Shown: positions 24,988 through 34,987 of the stretch, one piece after another | Numbering within the stretch: the stretch's first letter is position 1 | How the letters are laid out: every line of letters starts with the position of its first letter | Assembly: GCF_016625195.1 (NCBI RefSeq) | Contig: NZ_JACVUP010000001.1 | Span: 1-64,000, forward strand | Source: Erwinia sp. S63 | Lineage (GTDB): Bacteria; Pseudomonadota; Gammaproteobacteria; Enterobacterales; Enterobacteriaceae | Direction: 5' to 3' | Length of the DNA: 64,000 bases | Notes under the pieces: model-generated | Databases searched by the model: none | What the model saw: the letters and a program-made list of their open reading frames with translations, nothing else | What the model was told of the DNA's origin: nothing | Translations under genes and position numbers: made by a program

Positions 24988-25887
24988 TTAGGCCAGGCGT
25001 AACTTGCGTGCCGTGGGCCAGCGCACAAACATCACCATGTTCCCCATCAGAATCATCACTAATCCGACAATGGCATTATTGTGCCACTGGTATCCCTCAT
25101 AGATTGTGGAGAGCGTCAGGGCCACAAGTGGGAACAGCAGCGTGCTATAAGCGGCCTGGCTGGCCCCAATACGACCGACCAGTGTGAAATATGCGCCAAA
25201 TCCTAGCACTGAACCAAAAATCGCCAGATAGCTCATTGAACCGAGCCATTGCAGATTGAGTGTAGGGGCCAGCGAATCGCCGTTCAGAAGCGCTAAGATT
25301 GCCATCATGATTGCGCCATAAAACATGGCATAACTGTTGGTGGTGAGCACATCACGTTGACGGCGCTGATGGCGAGTGGAAATCATATTACCCAAAGAGA
25401 ATCCGAGCGTGCCCAACGCGCTCAGCCCGACGCCCCACAGCAGTTGCGGGGCCGGATGCGCTGCCTGAATGTCATTCCAGAATAAGGCAACAATTCCCCC
25501 CAACCCGAGCACTGCCGCCGGTAACAGGCGAAACGGTGGACGCTGACGGAAAAAGATCCAGCTGTTGAGCGCGTTATACAGCACCGCCATGGAGAAGATG
25601 ACCGATTCGAGGCCACTGCTGATCCACGCGGCCGCATGATAGAAACAGACAAAGTTGAAGCCAAAGACGCAACAGCCTTGTAGCAAGCAGAAAAGATGAT
25701 CCTGTTTATCTAGTGGGCGCAGGCGTTTAATCAGCTTCAGGATCACCAGCATCAGTACTGAGGCCAGCAAAAAGCGCCAGAATACCGCCACCAGAACCGG
25801 TGTGTTAGCCGCTTCTTGTTGCAGGAATATCGCAATCCAGGTAGTGCCCCAAATCAACACCACCGCAAGGTACAACATAATGTTCAT
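24988..25887 (-). CDS. EamA-family (DMT) transporter
   Basis: 299 residues with about ten membrane helices in two EamA repeats (YLAVVLIWGTTWIAIFLQQ start; second repeat near WGVGLSALGTLGFSLGNMIS). Such inner-membrane carriers usually export amino acids or other metabolites. The chosen ATG has a GGAGAG site 6 bases upstream. An in-frame upstream ATG at 25971 has no ribosome site. It diverges from an AraC-type regulator that probably controls it. Confidence 0.88.
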   Translation of the reverse strand: MNIMLYLAVVLIWGTTWIAIFLQQEAANTPVLVAVFWRFLLASVLMLVILKLIKRLRPLDKQDHLFCLLQGCCVFGFNFVCFYHAAAWISSGLESVIFSMAVLYNALNSWIFFRQRPPFRLLPAAVLGLGGIVALFWNDIQAAHPAPQLLWGVGLSALGTLGFSLGNMISTRHQRRQRDVLTTNSYAMFYGAIMMAILALLNGDSLAPTLNLQWLGSMSYLAIFGSVLGFGAYFTLVGRIGASQAAYSTLLFPLVALTLSTIYEGYQWHNNAIVGLVMILMGNMVMFVRWPTARKLRLA

Positions 25888-26069
25888 CGCATTCTCTCCA
25901 GCAAAATCATTGCCTGAAGTGTGACGAACATGATGGCTTTCTGCTTGCATGCGGTTGCGCGCGAATTGCAAAATCTTGCGCTTTTTACACGGATGTCCCG
26001 CGTTGGCCTGTTTTCTGGCCGTGGAGATCCGTAAACTGTGCGTTATTAACCTGTGAGTGGATCCCTTTG

Positions 26070-26945
26070 ATGCCCGATTATCAAACCTTCGACATGCTGC
26101 AGCGCCATAAAGCGCAATTGCGCGATAGCGTGCAGCTTTCGGGTGGCATCAAGTTGGCGGCCTGGTTTAATAGTGGCGATCGTGTCACTAATCTTAGCGA
26201 TCACCATACGCTCAGCCTCTATACCGCTGATGGCTACGACACCTGGCATAAAACACAGCATGGTTGGCGCAATGGCGGTGGTCCGGATCGCTTCTGCCTG
26301 ATGCCTTCTGGTGTTGAATCCACCTGGGATTTACGCGCCGATTTGTCGTTCGTACATCTCTACTGTACTGACGAGCACTTGCGTCATCTTGGCGAACAGA
26401 TTTGGGATCGCAGCCCCGCCCAACTTAACCTGCATGAAAAGATCTTTGCCGACGACGATCGCATCACGCAACTTTATCGCCATTTCCTGCTGAGCGTTGA
26501 CTGGCAGCAACCCGCCAATCAATTGATGTTAAGCAGTGCCTCGACATTGCTGATGACGCATCTTTTGCAGCGCTACAGTGAAGTGCAGTGGCAGGCACCA
26601 CAGGTGCGCGGTGGATTAGCCCCCGCGGTATTGCGGCGCGTGTTGGCGTTTATTGATGCACAGTTAGATCAGCCGTTGACGCTGGCGCAATTAGCTGCGG
26701 AAGCTTCATTGAGTGAGTATCACTTTGCTCGCATGTTCCGCAGTAGCGTGGGCGAAGCGCCACATCAGTTCGTGATGCGTCGTCGTATGGATACCGCACT
26801 GCAACTGCTAAAGTTCAGCGCTTTGCCGTTAACCGAGATCGCGCTGCGCTGCGGTTTCCACTCTTCCAGTCACTTCAGTAACCGTTTCCGCCAGTTGCAT
26901 GGTGTCACCCCTTCCGCATGGCGACAAAACGCGCACCAGCTTTGA
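26070..26945 (+). CDS. AraC-family transcriptional regulator
   Basis: 291 residues. An N-terminal effector-binding region is followed by a C-terminal double HTH: LTLAQLAAEASLSEYHFARMFRSSVG and PLTEIALRCGFHSSSHFSNRFRQLHGVTPSAWR. The ATG is preceded directly by an in-frame TTG that is unlikely to be used. It is divergent from the EamA transporter, the common regulator-target arrangement. The ligand is unknown. Confidence 0.9.
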   Translation: MPDYQTFDMLQRHKAQLRDSVQLSGGIKLAAWFNSGDRVTNLSDHHTLSLYTADGYDTWHKTQHGWRNGGGPDRFCLMPSGVESTWDLRADLSFVHLYCTDEHLRHLGEQIWDRSPAQLNLHEKIFADDDRITQLYRHFLLSVDWQQPANQLMLSSASTLLMTHLLQRYSEVQWQAPQVRGGLAPAVLRRVLAFIDAQLDQPLTLAQLAAEASLSEYHFARMFRSSVGEAPHQFVMRRRMDTALQLLKFSALPLTEIALRCGFHSSSHFSNRFRQLHGVTPSAWRQNAHQL

Positions 26946-27117
26946 TTTCGCTGTAATTGCCTGAAACAGCCAGGTTCTACCTACGAGAAACGTCTCAGAT
27001 TCATTCACTCATATGCTATTTGTGGTGATTTCCTCTTCGATTTAGATAGAATTCCATCCGTTAACATGTTGTTTTTGATGTGATAATTACATGTTTAGCT
27101 TATGCGGAGTGGTAACG

Positions 27118-27348
27118 ATGGAAATGAGAATTGAGAAGGTTGAGGCCGATATCGATGAGTTAAAGAAGGATATGGCCATAGTGAAAACCGACATCGCGGT
27201 GATCAAATCTAACTATGTCACAAAAGGAGATTTGCATCAGGAGATCGCCAAAATTCATGTAGAGATGATTAAACAAACCAAATGGATCCTGGGTGGCGTA
27301 ATGAGCACGGCGGGAATCAGCTTGGCGATTGCTCGCTGGTTGTTCTGA
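27118..27348 (+). CDS. Small coiled-coil membrane protein, XhlA-like
   Basis: 76 residues. The N-terminal 45 residues form heptads (RIEKVEADIDELKKDMAIVK, then TDIAVIK). A single C-terminal membrane helix (WILGGVMSTAGISLAIARWLF) ends the protein. The architecture resembles phage hemolysin XhlA/DUF1640-type proteins. The chosen ATG has a GGAG site 8 bases upstream; an earlier ATG at 27091 does not. It lies next to a similar gene and near argW, so it may be a phage remnant or a domesticated gene. Function is unknown. Confidence 0.7.
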   Translation: MEMRIEKVEADIDELKKDMAIVKTDIAVIKSNYVTKGDLHQEIAKIHVEMIKQTKWILGGVMSTAGISLAIARWLF

Positions 27349-27508
27349 AGAAATAAAGTTAACGCAATTTTAGGTAATGATGGATACCCCAAGCTGCCCT
27401 TCGTCACATCCAACGTCCATTCGGATTCGCATGTTTACCGGGAGTAGATTTCTGCCTGAGGATGGCATTACTTATGATCAGAATTGTGGTTACTTGGCTG
27501 GAGGAAAC

Positions 27509-27787
27509 ATGCTTGAAGCGCGCGTTGTAAAACTTGAATCTGACGTCAGTCATATTAGACGTGATGTTGAAGAGCTAAAGGCCGGTGTAAAATCAATCGA
27601 TAGAAACATGGCTGCCGTGCTTGAAAAACTAGAAGGTCTTAAAGAGTCACTCGTTAAAAAGCCTTCGACAGATGCAGTTGATAAAAAGATCTTTGAAGCG
27701 AAGTTGGCTGTTTTACTCGGTGTTCCAGCCTTAATCGCTATTGGCACTACAGCCTACAAGTTGATTGCGCACTTCTATTTCTCATGA
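27509..27787 (+). CDS. Small coiled-coil membrane protein, second of a pair
   Basis: 92 residues. Coiled-coil heptads (RVVKLESDVSHIRRDVEELK, then a second helix through LEKLEGLKESLV) lead into a C-terminal membrane helix (LAVLLGVPALIAIGTTAYKLIA). The layout repeats that of the preceding gene, suggesting divergent paralogues. A GGAGG site sits just before the chosen ATG, while the longer in-frame start at 27377 has none. Its base composition looks lower in G+C than its neighbours. Confidence 0.7.
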   Translation: MLEARVVKLESDVSHIRRDVEELKAGVKSIDRNMAAVLEKLEGLKESLVKKPSTDAVDKKIFEAKLAVLLGVPALIAIGTTAYKLIAHFYFS

Positions 27788-27917
27788 AGAGCCGTAGCCG
27801 TCTTGGTTTAGCTAAACCCATCGCCACTCATCGAAAATCTTTGCGTGCAAATGATTCGGCGATTGCCTGATACAAAGGGGATTTAAAGGGGGATGAGGAG
27901 GGCAGCGAACGGCTATA

Positions 27918-27992
27918 TGGTGTCCCCTGCAGGAATCGAACCTGCAACTAGCCCTTAGGAGGGGCTCGTTATATCCATTTAACTAAGGAGAC
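27918..27992 (-). tRNA. argW: tRNA-Arg(CCT)
   Basis: 75 bases, nearly identical to E. coli argW. The anticodon loop CTCCTAA has CCT at 27957-27959 (minus strand), the T-arm has GGTTCGATTCC, and the CCA end is encoded at 27918-27920. It lies beside yfdC as in E. coli, where argW is a known phage integration site. Confidence 0.97.
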
Positions 27993-28078
27993 GCGGCGCG
28001 CAGTATAGCGTACCGATCAGCAGAATTTAACCGTGTAAATCCTGTTTGCTCAATCTATCAACAATGTCGTGCCATAGA

Positions 28079-28999
28079 TCACTGTTGTTTCTTCAGCGCT
28101 TTCTCTTTGCGCTTCTGTTCCGCCTTCGCTTTGGCCTTCGCCGCTTCACTCATATCGTTGCGAATTTGTGCATGACTGATGAGCGCAAAAATCAACGTAC
28201 CGCCGGTAATATTCCCCAGCAGCGTAGGCAGCGCAAACGGCCAGAAAAACTCCTGCCAGGGCAGCGTGCCGGCAAACACCAGATACAGCACCTCTACTGA
28301 ACCCACCACGATATGCGCCAGATCGCCGAGGGCGACCAACCAGGTCATCATCACAATCACCACGATTTTTGCCGCGCCCGCATAAGGGAACATCCAAACC
28401 ATGGTGGCGATAATCCACCCTGAAATGACGGCATTGGCAAACATCTCATGCGGTGAGTTAGCCATCACTTTTTCGCTGATTGAGGTGAAAGCCTGACGCG
28501 TCGCATCGTCAAAAATCGGCATGTGATTAAAGGCTAACGCACCTAACGCCGTGCCGATCAAATTCCCCGTCAGCACTACGCCCCACAGACGTAATAGCAG
28601 TAAGAAATTTCCGCCGGTGGGTTTGTGCATCACCGGTAATACGGCGGTAACCGTGTTCTCAGTGAACAGTTGCTGGCGCGCCATGATGACAATGACAAAG
28701 CCGAAGGTATAACCCAGATTCTCCAGCAGGAAACCGCCTGGCACCTCTGCCAAATGCACATGGAAAATCCCTTTTGCCATCAGCGAAGCGCTCATGGAGA
28801 GCCCCGCAGCCACGGCAGACCATAATAAGGCCATGCCGTCGCGCTCTAACTCTTTCTCGCCATCCTGACGAATCTCTTCATGAATAGCCGCAGCCCGCGA
28901 GGGCAGGGCATCTTCATCCACTTCTATCTCTTTACCCTGGGCCTTTTCGTCGCTCTCGACATCGTTGTCATGTTCTGAAATGGATGGTGATTGCTTCAT
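28079..28999 (-). CDS. yfdC: Formate/nitrite-transporter family protein YfdC
   Basis: 306 residues (E. coli YfdC 310). A charged N-terminal cytoplasmic tail (EIEVDEDALPSRAAAIHEEI) precedes six membrane helices of the FNT pentameric channel fold, with NLGYTFGFVIVIMARQQLFTENTVTAVLPVM, and a Lys/Ala-rich C-terminal tail. The transported anion is not known for YfdC. The ATG with AGGGGA upstream was chosen over a TTG eight codons earlier. Confidence 0.95.
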   Translation of the reverse strand: MKQSPSISEHDNDVESDEKAQGKEIEVDEDALPSRAAAIHEEIRQDGEKELERDGMALLWSAVAAGLSMSASLMAKGIFHVHLAEVPGGFLLENLGYTFGFVIVIMARQQLFTENTVTAVLPVMHKPTGGNFLLLLRLWGVVLTGNLIGTALGALAFNHMPIFDDATRQAFTSISEKVMANSPHEMFANAVISGWIIATMVWMFPYAGAAKIVVIVMMTWLVALGDLAHIVVGSVEVLYLVFAGTLPWQEFFWPFALPTLLGNITGGTLIFALISHAQIRNDMSEAAKAKAKAEQKRKEKALKKQQ

Positions 29000-29243
29000 G
29001 TTTTCCCCTGGTGATAATGCCAACGCGTAATAAGCGTAGACGGTTTTATCAAGGGCGAAATGTTACGAAGATTCAATTTAAGAGTAACAAGATTTTAACC
29101 GAGGCGATTTTTTGCGCAATTCCTTGATCTGATGCGCACGAATACCCCCTTTGGGGGAAGTGAGAGCTACCTCACAGACTTCGGCCCACAGATTCATTGT
29201 GGTATTATCCTCGCCTCTTTTCACTGCTGCGATTCCCTCTTTC

Positions 29244-29858
29244 ATGCTCGAAGTCATTAATCTCTCATGCGTTCGTGATGAGCGAACCCTGTTTCATGGG
29301 CTGAGCTTCCATGTGCAACCGGGTGACATTGTGCAAATTGAAGGCCCTAACGGGGCAGGAAAAACCTCACTGCTGCGCCTGCTGGCCGGATTAAGCCGGG
29401 CAGAAGAGGGCGAAGTGACGTGGCAATCGCAGCCGGTTCGCCAGCAGCGCGAAATATGGCACCAAAACTTGCTCTATCTCGGCCATCATCCTGGCGTGAA
29501 GTCGGTACTCTCACCACTGGAAAATCTGCATTTTTGGCACGGCGATCGTGATGAAGAAGTGATTTTCGATGCACTTGAGCAGGTTAATTTGCTGGGGTAT
29601 GAAGAGGTGCCCGTTGCCCAATTATCCGCAGGACAGCAACGACGCGTAGCCCTGGCTCGCCTGTGGCTCAGCCCGGCAAAGATCTGGATCCTGGATGAAC
29701 CGCTCACGGCGATTGATAAAGGCGGCGTGGAAAAATTAATGGCGCGTTTCGCTGAACATGCCGATAACGGAGGCGCAGTGATTTTAACTACCCATCAGGA
29801 TCTGCCTGATGAGAGTGATCGCGTGCGCAAAATCCGCCTGACTTCGGAGTGGGCTTGA
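29244..29858 (+). CDS. ccmA: Heme exporter ATPase CcmA
   Basis: 204-residue ABC ATPase, first gene of the cytochrome c maturation operon. Walker [10 protein letters not shown] (34-42), signature [14 protein letters not shown] and Walker [13 protein letters not shown] are clear. With CcmB it uses ATP to release holo-CcmE from CcmC. The start matches the E. coli N-terminus (MLEARELLC). The Shine-Dalgarno is weak. A TTG extension to 29151 was rejected. The upstream 240 bases contain a CCCCC-TTT-GGGGG mini-hairpin and promoter DNA. Confidence 0.95.
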   Translation: MLEVINLSCVRDERTLFHGLSFHVQPGDIVQIEGPNGAGKTSLLRLLAGLSRAEEGEVTWQSQPVRQQREIWHQNLLYLGHHPGVKSVLSPLENLHFWHGDRDEEVIFDALEQVNLLGYEEVPVAQLSAGQQRRVALARLWLSPAKIWILDEPLTAIDKGGVEKLMARFAEHADNGGAVILTTHQDLPDESDRVRKIRLTSEWA

Positions 29859-30517
29859 TGTTAGGTCGGGTGATTCAGCGTGAGTTGAAAATTGCGTTTC
29901 GCAGTGGTGCCGAGGTGATCAACCCGCTGTGGTTTTTCCTGATTGTTATCACGCTGTTTCCGTTAGGTATCGGACCGGACCCGCAGCAGCTGGCGCGTAT
30001 TGCGCCGGGGATAGCGTGGGTCGCTGCATTACTCGCCTCATTGCTGGCGCTTGAGCGACTGTTCCGTGACGATTTTCTGGATGGTTCGCTAGAGCAACTA
30101 CTTTTGCTGCCGACCCCATTGCCGGTCACCGTGCTGGGAAAAGTGATCGCCCACTGGCTGATTACGGGTCTGCCACTGATTTTATTGTCGCCGCTGGCGG
30201 CACTCCTGCTGTCACTGGATTTTGCCGGCTGGCGTGCGATGGCGCTGACGCTTTTACTCGGCACGCCAACCTTGAGTTTTCTTGGTGCGATTGGCACCGG
30301 TCTGACCGTTGGGCTGCGGCGTGGCGGCGTACTTCTGAGTTTACTGGTATTGCCGTTGTCGATACCTGTTCTGATCTTTGCCAGCGCGGCCATCGATGCC
30401 GCCGGTCAGGGATTGCCGATCGGAGGCTATCTGGCAATTCTTGGCGCGATGCTGGCAGTGAGCGCAACACTTTCGCCGTTCGCAACTGCCGCGGCTTTGC
30501 GCATTAGTCTGCATTAA
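29858..30517 (+). CDS. ccmB: Heme exporter membrane protein CcmB
   Basis: 219 residues (E. coli 220), six membrane helices. NPLWFFLIVITLFPLGIGP and LERLFRDDFLDGSLEQL are hallmark blocks. It forms the membrane part of the CcmAB complex. Its ATG overlaps the ccmA stop by one base (TGATG). A GTG three codons upstream was not chosen. Confidence 0.95.
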   Translation: MLGRVIQRELKIAFRSGAEVINPLWFFLIVITLFPLGIGPDPQQLARIAPGIAWVAALLASLLALERLFRDDFLDGSLEQLLLLPTPLPVTVLGKVIAHWLITGLPLILLSPLAALLLSLDFAGWRAMALTLLLGTPTLSFLGAIGTGLTVGLRRGGVLLSLLVLPLSIPVLIFASAAIDAAGQGLPIGGYLAILGAMLAVSATLSPFATAAALRISLH

Positions 30518-30567
30518 TCCGTGCTGCCCCAGAGCCGCCGGAATCCGAATTCTTTTTATTGTGAGCT

Positions 30568-31314
30568 ATGCAAATGTGGAAATGGTTACACCAGTGGGCA
30601 AAGCCTGAGCGGCTTTACCAGCTATGCGGTCGCTTAATTCCGTGGTTCGCCGTACTTGGCGTGGCAACGCTGCTGCTTGGTTGGGTGTGGGGCTTCGGCT
30701 TTGCACCGGCCGATTATCAGCAAGGCAACAGCTTCCGTATTATGTACATTCACGTGCCAGCCGCGATGTGGTCAATGGGCGTTTACGCATCCATGGCGAT
30801 TGCCGCGTTTATCGGCCTGGTGTGGCAGATGAAGATGGCGGATCTGGTTTCGGCAGCGATGGCGCCTATTGGTGCGGTGTTTACTTTTATCGCGTTGGTG
30901 ACGGGTTCCGCCTGGGGCAAACCGATGTGGGGCACCTGGTGGATTTGGGATGCCCGCCTGACATCGGAACTGGTGCTGCTGTTCATCTATATGGGCGTGA
31001 TCGCGCTCTATCACTCATTTGAAGATCGCCGCACCGCCGGTCGCGCTGCGGGCATCCTGATTCTGGTTGGCGTGGTGAATCTACCGATTATCCACTTCTC
31101 GGTGCAGTGGTGGAACACGCTGCATCAGGGATCGTCCGGCATTCTGCAGCAGGCGATTGCGCCGAGCATGCGGACCCCGCTGCGTTGGGCCATCCTAGGT
31201 TATCTGCTGGTGTTTGGGGCGCTGACGCTGATGCGCCTGCGTAACCTGATCCTGTTCAGCGAGCGTCATCGTCCATGGGCGATTGATGTGGCTCAGGGAG
31301 GGCGCAAAGCATGA
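30568..31314 (+). CDS. ccmC: Heme transporter/chaperone CcmC
   Basis: 248 residues with six membrane helices. The tryptophan-rich WWD motif WGTWWIWDARLTS faces the periplasm and presents heme to CcmE. Flanking His residues (MYIHVPAAMW and NTLHQGSS) are the heme ligands known from the family. A 50-base gap separates it from ccmB. Its 3' end overlaps ccmD by 4 bases. Confidence 0.96.
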   Translation: MQMWKWLHQWAKPERLYQLCGRLIPWFAVLGVATLLLGWVWGFGFAPADYQQGNSFRIMYIHVPAAMWSMGVYASMAIAAFIGLVWQMKMADLVSAAMAPIGAVFTFIALVTGSAWGKPMWGTWWIWDARLTSELVLLFIYMGVIALYHSFEDRRTAGRAAGILILVGVVNLPIIHFSVQWWNTLHQGSSGILQQAIAPSMRTPLRWAILGYLLVFGALTLMRLRNLILFSERHRPWAIDVAQGGRKA

Positions 31315-31544
31315 CACCAGCCTTCGCATCCTGGAGCGATTTCTTCGCTATGGGCGGTTATGCCTTTTATGTCTGGCTCGCCGTTATCCTCACGTTAATC
31401 CCTTTGTTCGGACTGGTGCTGCACACTGTGCTGTTCCGGCGCCGTTTGCTGGCTGAAATTCGCCAGCGTCAATCCAGGGAGCGCCGCATCCGCGCGGCCA
31501 AGTCGAAAAAAGCTGCCAGTGAAGCAGCAGGAGAAACCGTGTGA
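31311..31544 (+). CDS. ccmD: Heme exporter protein CcmD
   Basis: 77 residues: one membrane helix (about 15-38) and a basic cytoplasmic tail rich in Arg, Lys and Ala. The family stabilises CcmE and aids its release from CcmABC. It overlaps ccmC (ATGA) and ccmE (GTGA). Confidence 0.93.
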   Translation: MTPAFASWSDFFAMGGYAFYVWLAVILTLIPLFGLVLHTVLFRRRLLAEIRQRQSRERRIRAAKSKKAASEAAGETV

Positions 31545-32026
31545 ATATCCGTCGTCGTAACCGCCTGTATGTGGTGGTAGCGATCCTGGTGGGCTTAGGC
31601 CTGGCCACGACGCTAGTGATGTACGCGCTGCGTTCCAACATCGATCTGTTTTACACCCCGAGTGAAATTCTGTACGGCAAAGGTGAAGCACACCAGATGC
31701 CGGAAACCGGTCAGCGCCTGCGGGTCGGCGGCATGGTGATGCCGGGCAGCGTGAAGCGCGATCCGAAAACCCTGGCCGTCTCTTTTAAACTGTATGACGC
31801 CAATGGCGTGATCAGCGTGAGTTACGAAGGCATCTTGCCGGACCTGTTCCGCGAAGGGCAGGGCGTCGTCGCGCAGGGTGTGCTGGAAGATGGCAACCTG
31901 GTTAATGCCAAAGAAGTGCTGGCAAAACATGACGAAAAATACACGCCGCCAGAAATTGAAGATGCGATGAAGAAAAACCACACAGGACCTGCAGCGACTT
32001 ATCAGCAGGCAGGTGCTCAATCATGA
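31541..32026 (+). CDS. ccmE: Cytochrome c heme chaperone CcmE
   Basis: 161 residues with a GTG start overlapping the ccmD stop. An N-terminal anchor helix precedes a beta-barrel OB fold. H130 in [13 protein letters not shown] is the residue that binds heme covalently, with Y134 nearby. It carries heme from CcmC to CcmF in the periplasm. The start has the classic [12 protein letters not shown] form. Confidence 0.96.
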   Translation: MNIRRRNRLYVVVAILVGLGLATTLVMYALRSNIDLFYTPSEILYGKGEAHQMPETGQRLRVGGMVMPGSVKRDPKTLAVSFKLYDANGVISVSYEGILPDLFREGQGVVAQGVLEDGNLVNAKEVLAKHDEKYTPPEIEDAMKKNHTGPAATYQQAGAQS

Positions 32027-33981
32027 TGCCGGAAATTGGCAGCTTTCTGCTGTGCCTGGCGCTGGGACTCGCGCTGCTATTAAGCATTTATCCGTTGTGG
32101 GGCGCAACGCGTCAGGATGCACGTTTGATGGCGATGGCGCGCCCGCTGGCGTGGGGCATGTTCGCCTGTATCGTCGCCGCCTTCGTGGTGTTAGTGCATG
32201 CGTTTATCGTTAACGATTTTAGCGTGGCCTATGTCGCCACCAACTCCAACACCTTGCTGCCGGTTTACTACCGCATCGCAGCCACTTGGGGCGCACACGA
32301 AGGTTCACTGCTGCTGTGGGTGTTGTTGCTCAGCACCTGGACGGTAGCAGTCGCGATTTTCAGTCGCGGTATGCCGCAGGATGCGCTGGCGCGCGTGCTG
32401 TCAGTGATGGGGATGATCAATCTCGGCTTCCTGCTGTTCATTACGCTGACCTCGAATCCGTTTACCCGAACCTTGCCGAATTTCCCGGTTGATGGCAGCG
32501 ACCTCAATCCGATGCTGCAAGATATCGGGCTGATTTTCCATCCGCCATTGCTGTATATGGGTTATGTCGGTTTCTCTGTGGCCTTTGCGTTTGCTATCGC
32601 CTCATTGATGGCAGGGCGTCTCGATACCGCATGGGCGCGCTGGTCACGTCCGTGGACGACGGCGGCCTGGGTTTTCCTGACGATTGGTATCGTGCTCGGT
32701 TCCGCATGGGCCTATTACGAATTGGGCTGGGGTGGCTGGTGGTTCTGGGATCCGGTAGAGAATGCTTCCTTTATGCCATGGCTGGCCGGTACGGCGTTGA
32801 TGCACTCGCTGGCGGTAACGGAAAAACGCGGTAGCTTCAAATCCTGGACGGTGCTGCTGGCGATCACGGCATTCTCCTTAAGCCTGCTGGGCACCTTCCT
32901 GGTGCGTTCTGGCGTGCTGGTATCGGTGCACTCGTTTGCATCCGATCCGGCGCGTGGCATGTTCATCCTTGCCTTCCTGGTGATTGTGATCGGAAGCTCG
33001 CTGCTGCTGTATGCCATTAAAGGCGGCAAAGTGCGCAGCCGAGTGCAGAGTGAAGCCTGGTCACGCGAATCCTTCCTGTTGGGTAATAACGTGCTGTTAA
33101 TCGCAGCGATGCTGGTGGTGTTACTGGGCACGCTGTTGCCGCTGGTGCACAAGCAGCTGGGACTGGGCAGTATTTCCGTCGGTGAACCGTTCTTCAACAC
33201 CATGTTTACCTGGCTGATGGCACCGTTCGCGCTGATGCTCGGCATTGGGCCGCTGGTGCGCTGGCGTCGCGATGAGCCGCAGAAGTTGTGGAAACGTCTG
33301 GGTGTCGGTTTGCTGGTGACGTTGATCCTGTCGATCGCACTACCGTGGTTGCTGCAGGATCGCATTGAAGCGATGACGGTGATCGGCCTGCTGATGGCGA
33401 TCTGGGTAATCTTGCTGACGTTAATGGAGTTGCACGAGCGCGCTACCCATCGCCACAGCTTCTTCAAAGGTCTGCGCCATTTAACGCGCAGCCATTGGGG
33501 CATGGTGCTGGGCCATTTAGGCGTTGCCGTGACCGTGGTAGGCATCGCCTTCAGCACGCAGTACAGCGTCGAACGCGATGTGCGCATGAAGTCGGGCGAT
33601 ACCGTGGATATTCACAACTATCACTTTATTTTCCGTGATGTACACAATCTGCAGGGGCCGAACTATAGCGGCGGCGTGGCAATTATTGACGTCACGCGCG
33701 ACGGGAAGTTTGAAGCCGTGCTGCATGCGGAGAAACGCTTCTATACAGCGGCACGCACCATGATGACCGAAGCGGCGATCAGCGGAGGCTTCACTCGCGA
33801 TTTGTATGCAGCACTCGGCGAAGAGCTGGATGACGGTTCATGGGCGGTACGCATCTATTACAAACCGTTTGTGCGCTGGATCTGGTTCGGCGGCGTGTTT
33901 ATGGCAGTCGGCGGCCTGTTGTGTTTGCTGGATCCACGTTACCGTTCGCGTAAAAAAGCGCAGCAGGAGGAGCTGGCATGA
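32023..33981 (+). CDS. ccmF: Cytochrome c heme lyase subunit CcmF
   Basis: 652 residues, about 15 membrane helices. The WWD motif [20 protein letters not shown] lies near residue 240. CcmF with CcmH/CcmI attaches heme to apocytochrome CXXCH motifs. The ATG overlaps the ccmE stop (ATGA), and the 3' end overlaps ccmG. Confidence 0.96.
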   Translation: MMPEIGSFLLCLALGLALLLSIYPLWGATRQDARLMAMARPLAWGMFACIVAAFVVLVHAFIVNDFSVAYVATNSNTLLPVYYRIAATWGAHEGSLLLWVLLLSTWTVAVAIFSRGMPQDALARVLSVMGMINLGFLLFITLTSNPFTRTLPNFPVDGSDLNPMLQDIGLIFHPPLLYMGYVGFSVAFAFAIASLMAGRLDTAWARWSRPWTTAAWVFLTIGIVLGSAWAYYELGWGGWWFWDPVENASFMPWLAGTALMHSLAVTEKRGSFKSWTVLLAITAFSLSLLGTFLVRSGVLVSVHSFASDPARGMFILAFLVIVIGSSLLLYAIKGGKVRSRVQSEAWSRESFLLGNNVLLIAAMLVVLLGTLLPLVHKQLGLGSISVGEPFFNTMFTWLMAPFALMLGIGPLVRWRRDEPQKLWKRLGVGLLVTLILSIALPWLLQDRIEAMTVIGLLMAIWVILLTLMELHERATHRHSFFKGLRHLTRSHWGMVLGHLGVAVTVVGIAFSTQYSVERDVRMKSGDTVDIHNYHFIFRDVHNLQGPNYSGGVAIIDVTRDGKFEAVLHAEKRFYTAARTMMTEAAISGGFTRDLYAALGEELDDGSWAVRIYYKPFVRWIWFGGVFMAVGGLLCLLDPRYRSRKKAQQEELA

Positions 33982-34535
33982 GTAAGAAGATCCTCTTCAT
34001 CCCGTTAGTGCTGTTTTTACTGCTGGCGGCGGCACTGTTGTCACAACTTTCACGCAACGCCAACGGTGACGACCCGACGCGTCTGGAATCGGCATTGATT
34101 GGTAAGCCGGTGCCGATATTCAAACTGGAAGCGCTCGATAAGCCGGGCAAAATCTACGATCAGCAGGTGCTGAACGATGGTAAGCCGATTTTGCTGAATG
34201 TCTGGGCCACCTGGTGTCCGACTTGCCGTGCTGAGCATCAGTATCTCAACACGCTGGCTGAGAAGGGCATTCGCGTAGTCGGGCTGAATTACAAAGACGA
34301 TCGCACCAAAGCGGTCACCTGGCTCAACACGCTGGGCAACCCTTACGCGCTCAGCCTGTATGACGGTGACGGCATGTTAGGGCTGGACCTCGGCGTCTAC
34401 GGTGCACCCGAAACCTTCCTGATCGACGGCCATGGCATTATTCGTTATCGCCACGCGGGCGATATGAATGACCGCGTGTGGAACGAAGAAGTGAAACCGT
34501 TGTGGGACAAATACAGTAAAGGGGCGGGCGCGTGA
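33978..34535 (+). CDS. ccmG: Periplasmic thioredoxin CcmG (DsbE)
   Basis: 185 residues: an N-terminal membrane anchor (about 5-23) and a thioredoxin fold with the active-site pair C80-C83 in NVWATWCPTCRAEHQ, plus cis-proline GAPETFL. It reduces apocytochrome and CcmH cysteines using electrons from DsbD. It overlaps ccmF by 4 bases. Confidence 0.96.
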   Translation: MSKKILFIPLVLFLLLAAALLSQLSRNANGDDPTRLESALIGKPVPIFKLEALDKPGKIYDQQVLNDGKPILLNVWATWCPTCRAEHQYLNTLAEKGIRVVGLNYKDDRTKAVTWLNTLGNPYALSLYDGDGMLGLDLGVYGAPETFLIDGHGIIRYRHAGDMNDRVWNEEVKPLWDKYSKGAGA

Positions 34536-34987
34536 AACGACTGCTTTTGTTAGTGGCGGGCATTCTGCTCAGCACCAGCCTGTGGGCGGCCATCGATACC
34601 TATCAGTTCGATTCGGTGCAGCAGGAAGAGCAATATCGCGATCTCACCGGTTCACTGCGCTGTCCTAAGTGCCAGAACAACAGCATTGCCGACTCCAATG
34701 CGATGATTGCCGCAGACATGCGTCTGAAAGTGTATGAGCTGATGAAGCAGGGCCAAAGTCGCCAGCAGATCATCGATTACATGGTGGCGCGCTACGGCAA
34801 CTTCGTCACCTATGAACCACCAGTGACGCCTTCAACGCTGATTCTGTGGGTCGGGCCGGCACTGTTCGTGGTGCTGGGCGGCTTGATTATTATTCTGCGC
34901 AATCGCCGGGGGAAAACCCGTAGCGATCTCGATGACGATGAACAACAGCGCCTTGCGGCGATTCTAAAGCGTGACGGGAAGCCGTAA
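34532..34987 (+). CDS. ccmH: Cytochrome c maturation protein CcmH
   Basis: 151 residues with a GTG start overlapping the ccmG stop. A signal peptide (1-19) is followed by the LRCPKCQNNSI redox motif (C44, C47), a three-helix domain and one C-terminal membrane helix. It holds the apocytochrome thiols ready for ligation. In E. coli K-12 CcmH is fused to a TPR part; here that part is the separate ccmI. Confidence 0.95.
   Translation: MKRLLLLVAGILLSTSLWAAIDTYQFDSVQQEEQYRDLTGSLRCPKCQNNSIADSNAMIAADMRLKVYELMKQGQSRQQIIDYMVARYGNFVTYEPPVTPSTLILWVGPALFVVLGGLIIILRNRRGKTRSDLDDDEQQRLAAILKRDGKP

Noticed and set aside
27787-27992. Possible prophage attachment duplication at argW
   Set aside because: No second copy of the tRNA 3' end, and no integrase, was found in the window.
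32715-33587. 290-residue minus-strand open frame inside ccmF
   Set aside because: Antisense shadow, rich in Ser, Asn and Pro, with no known domain.
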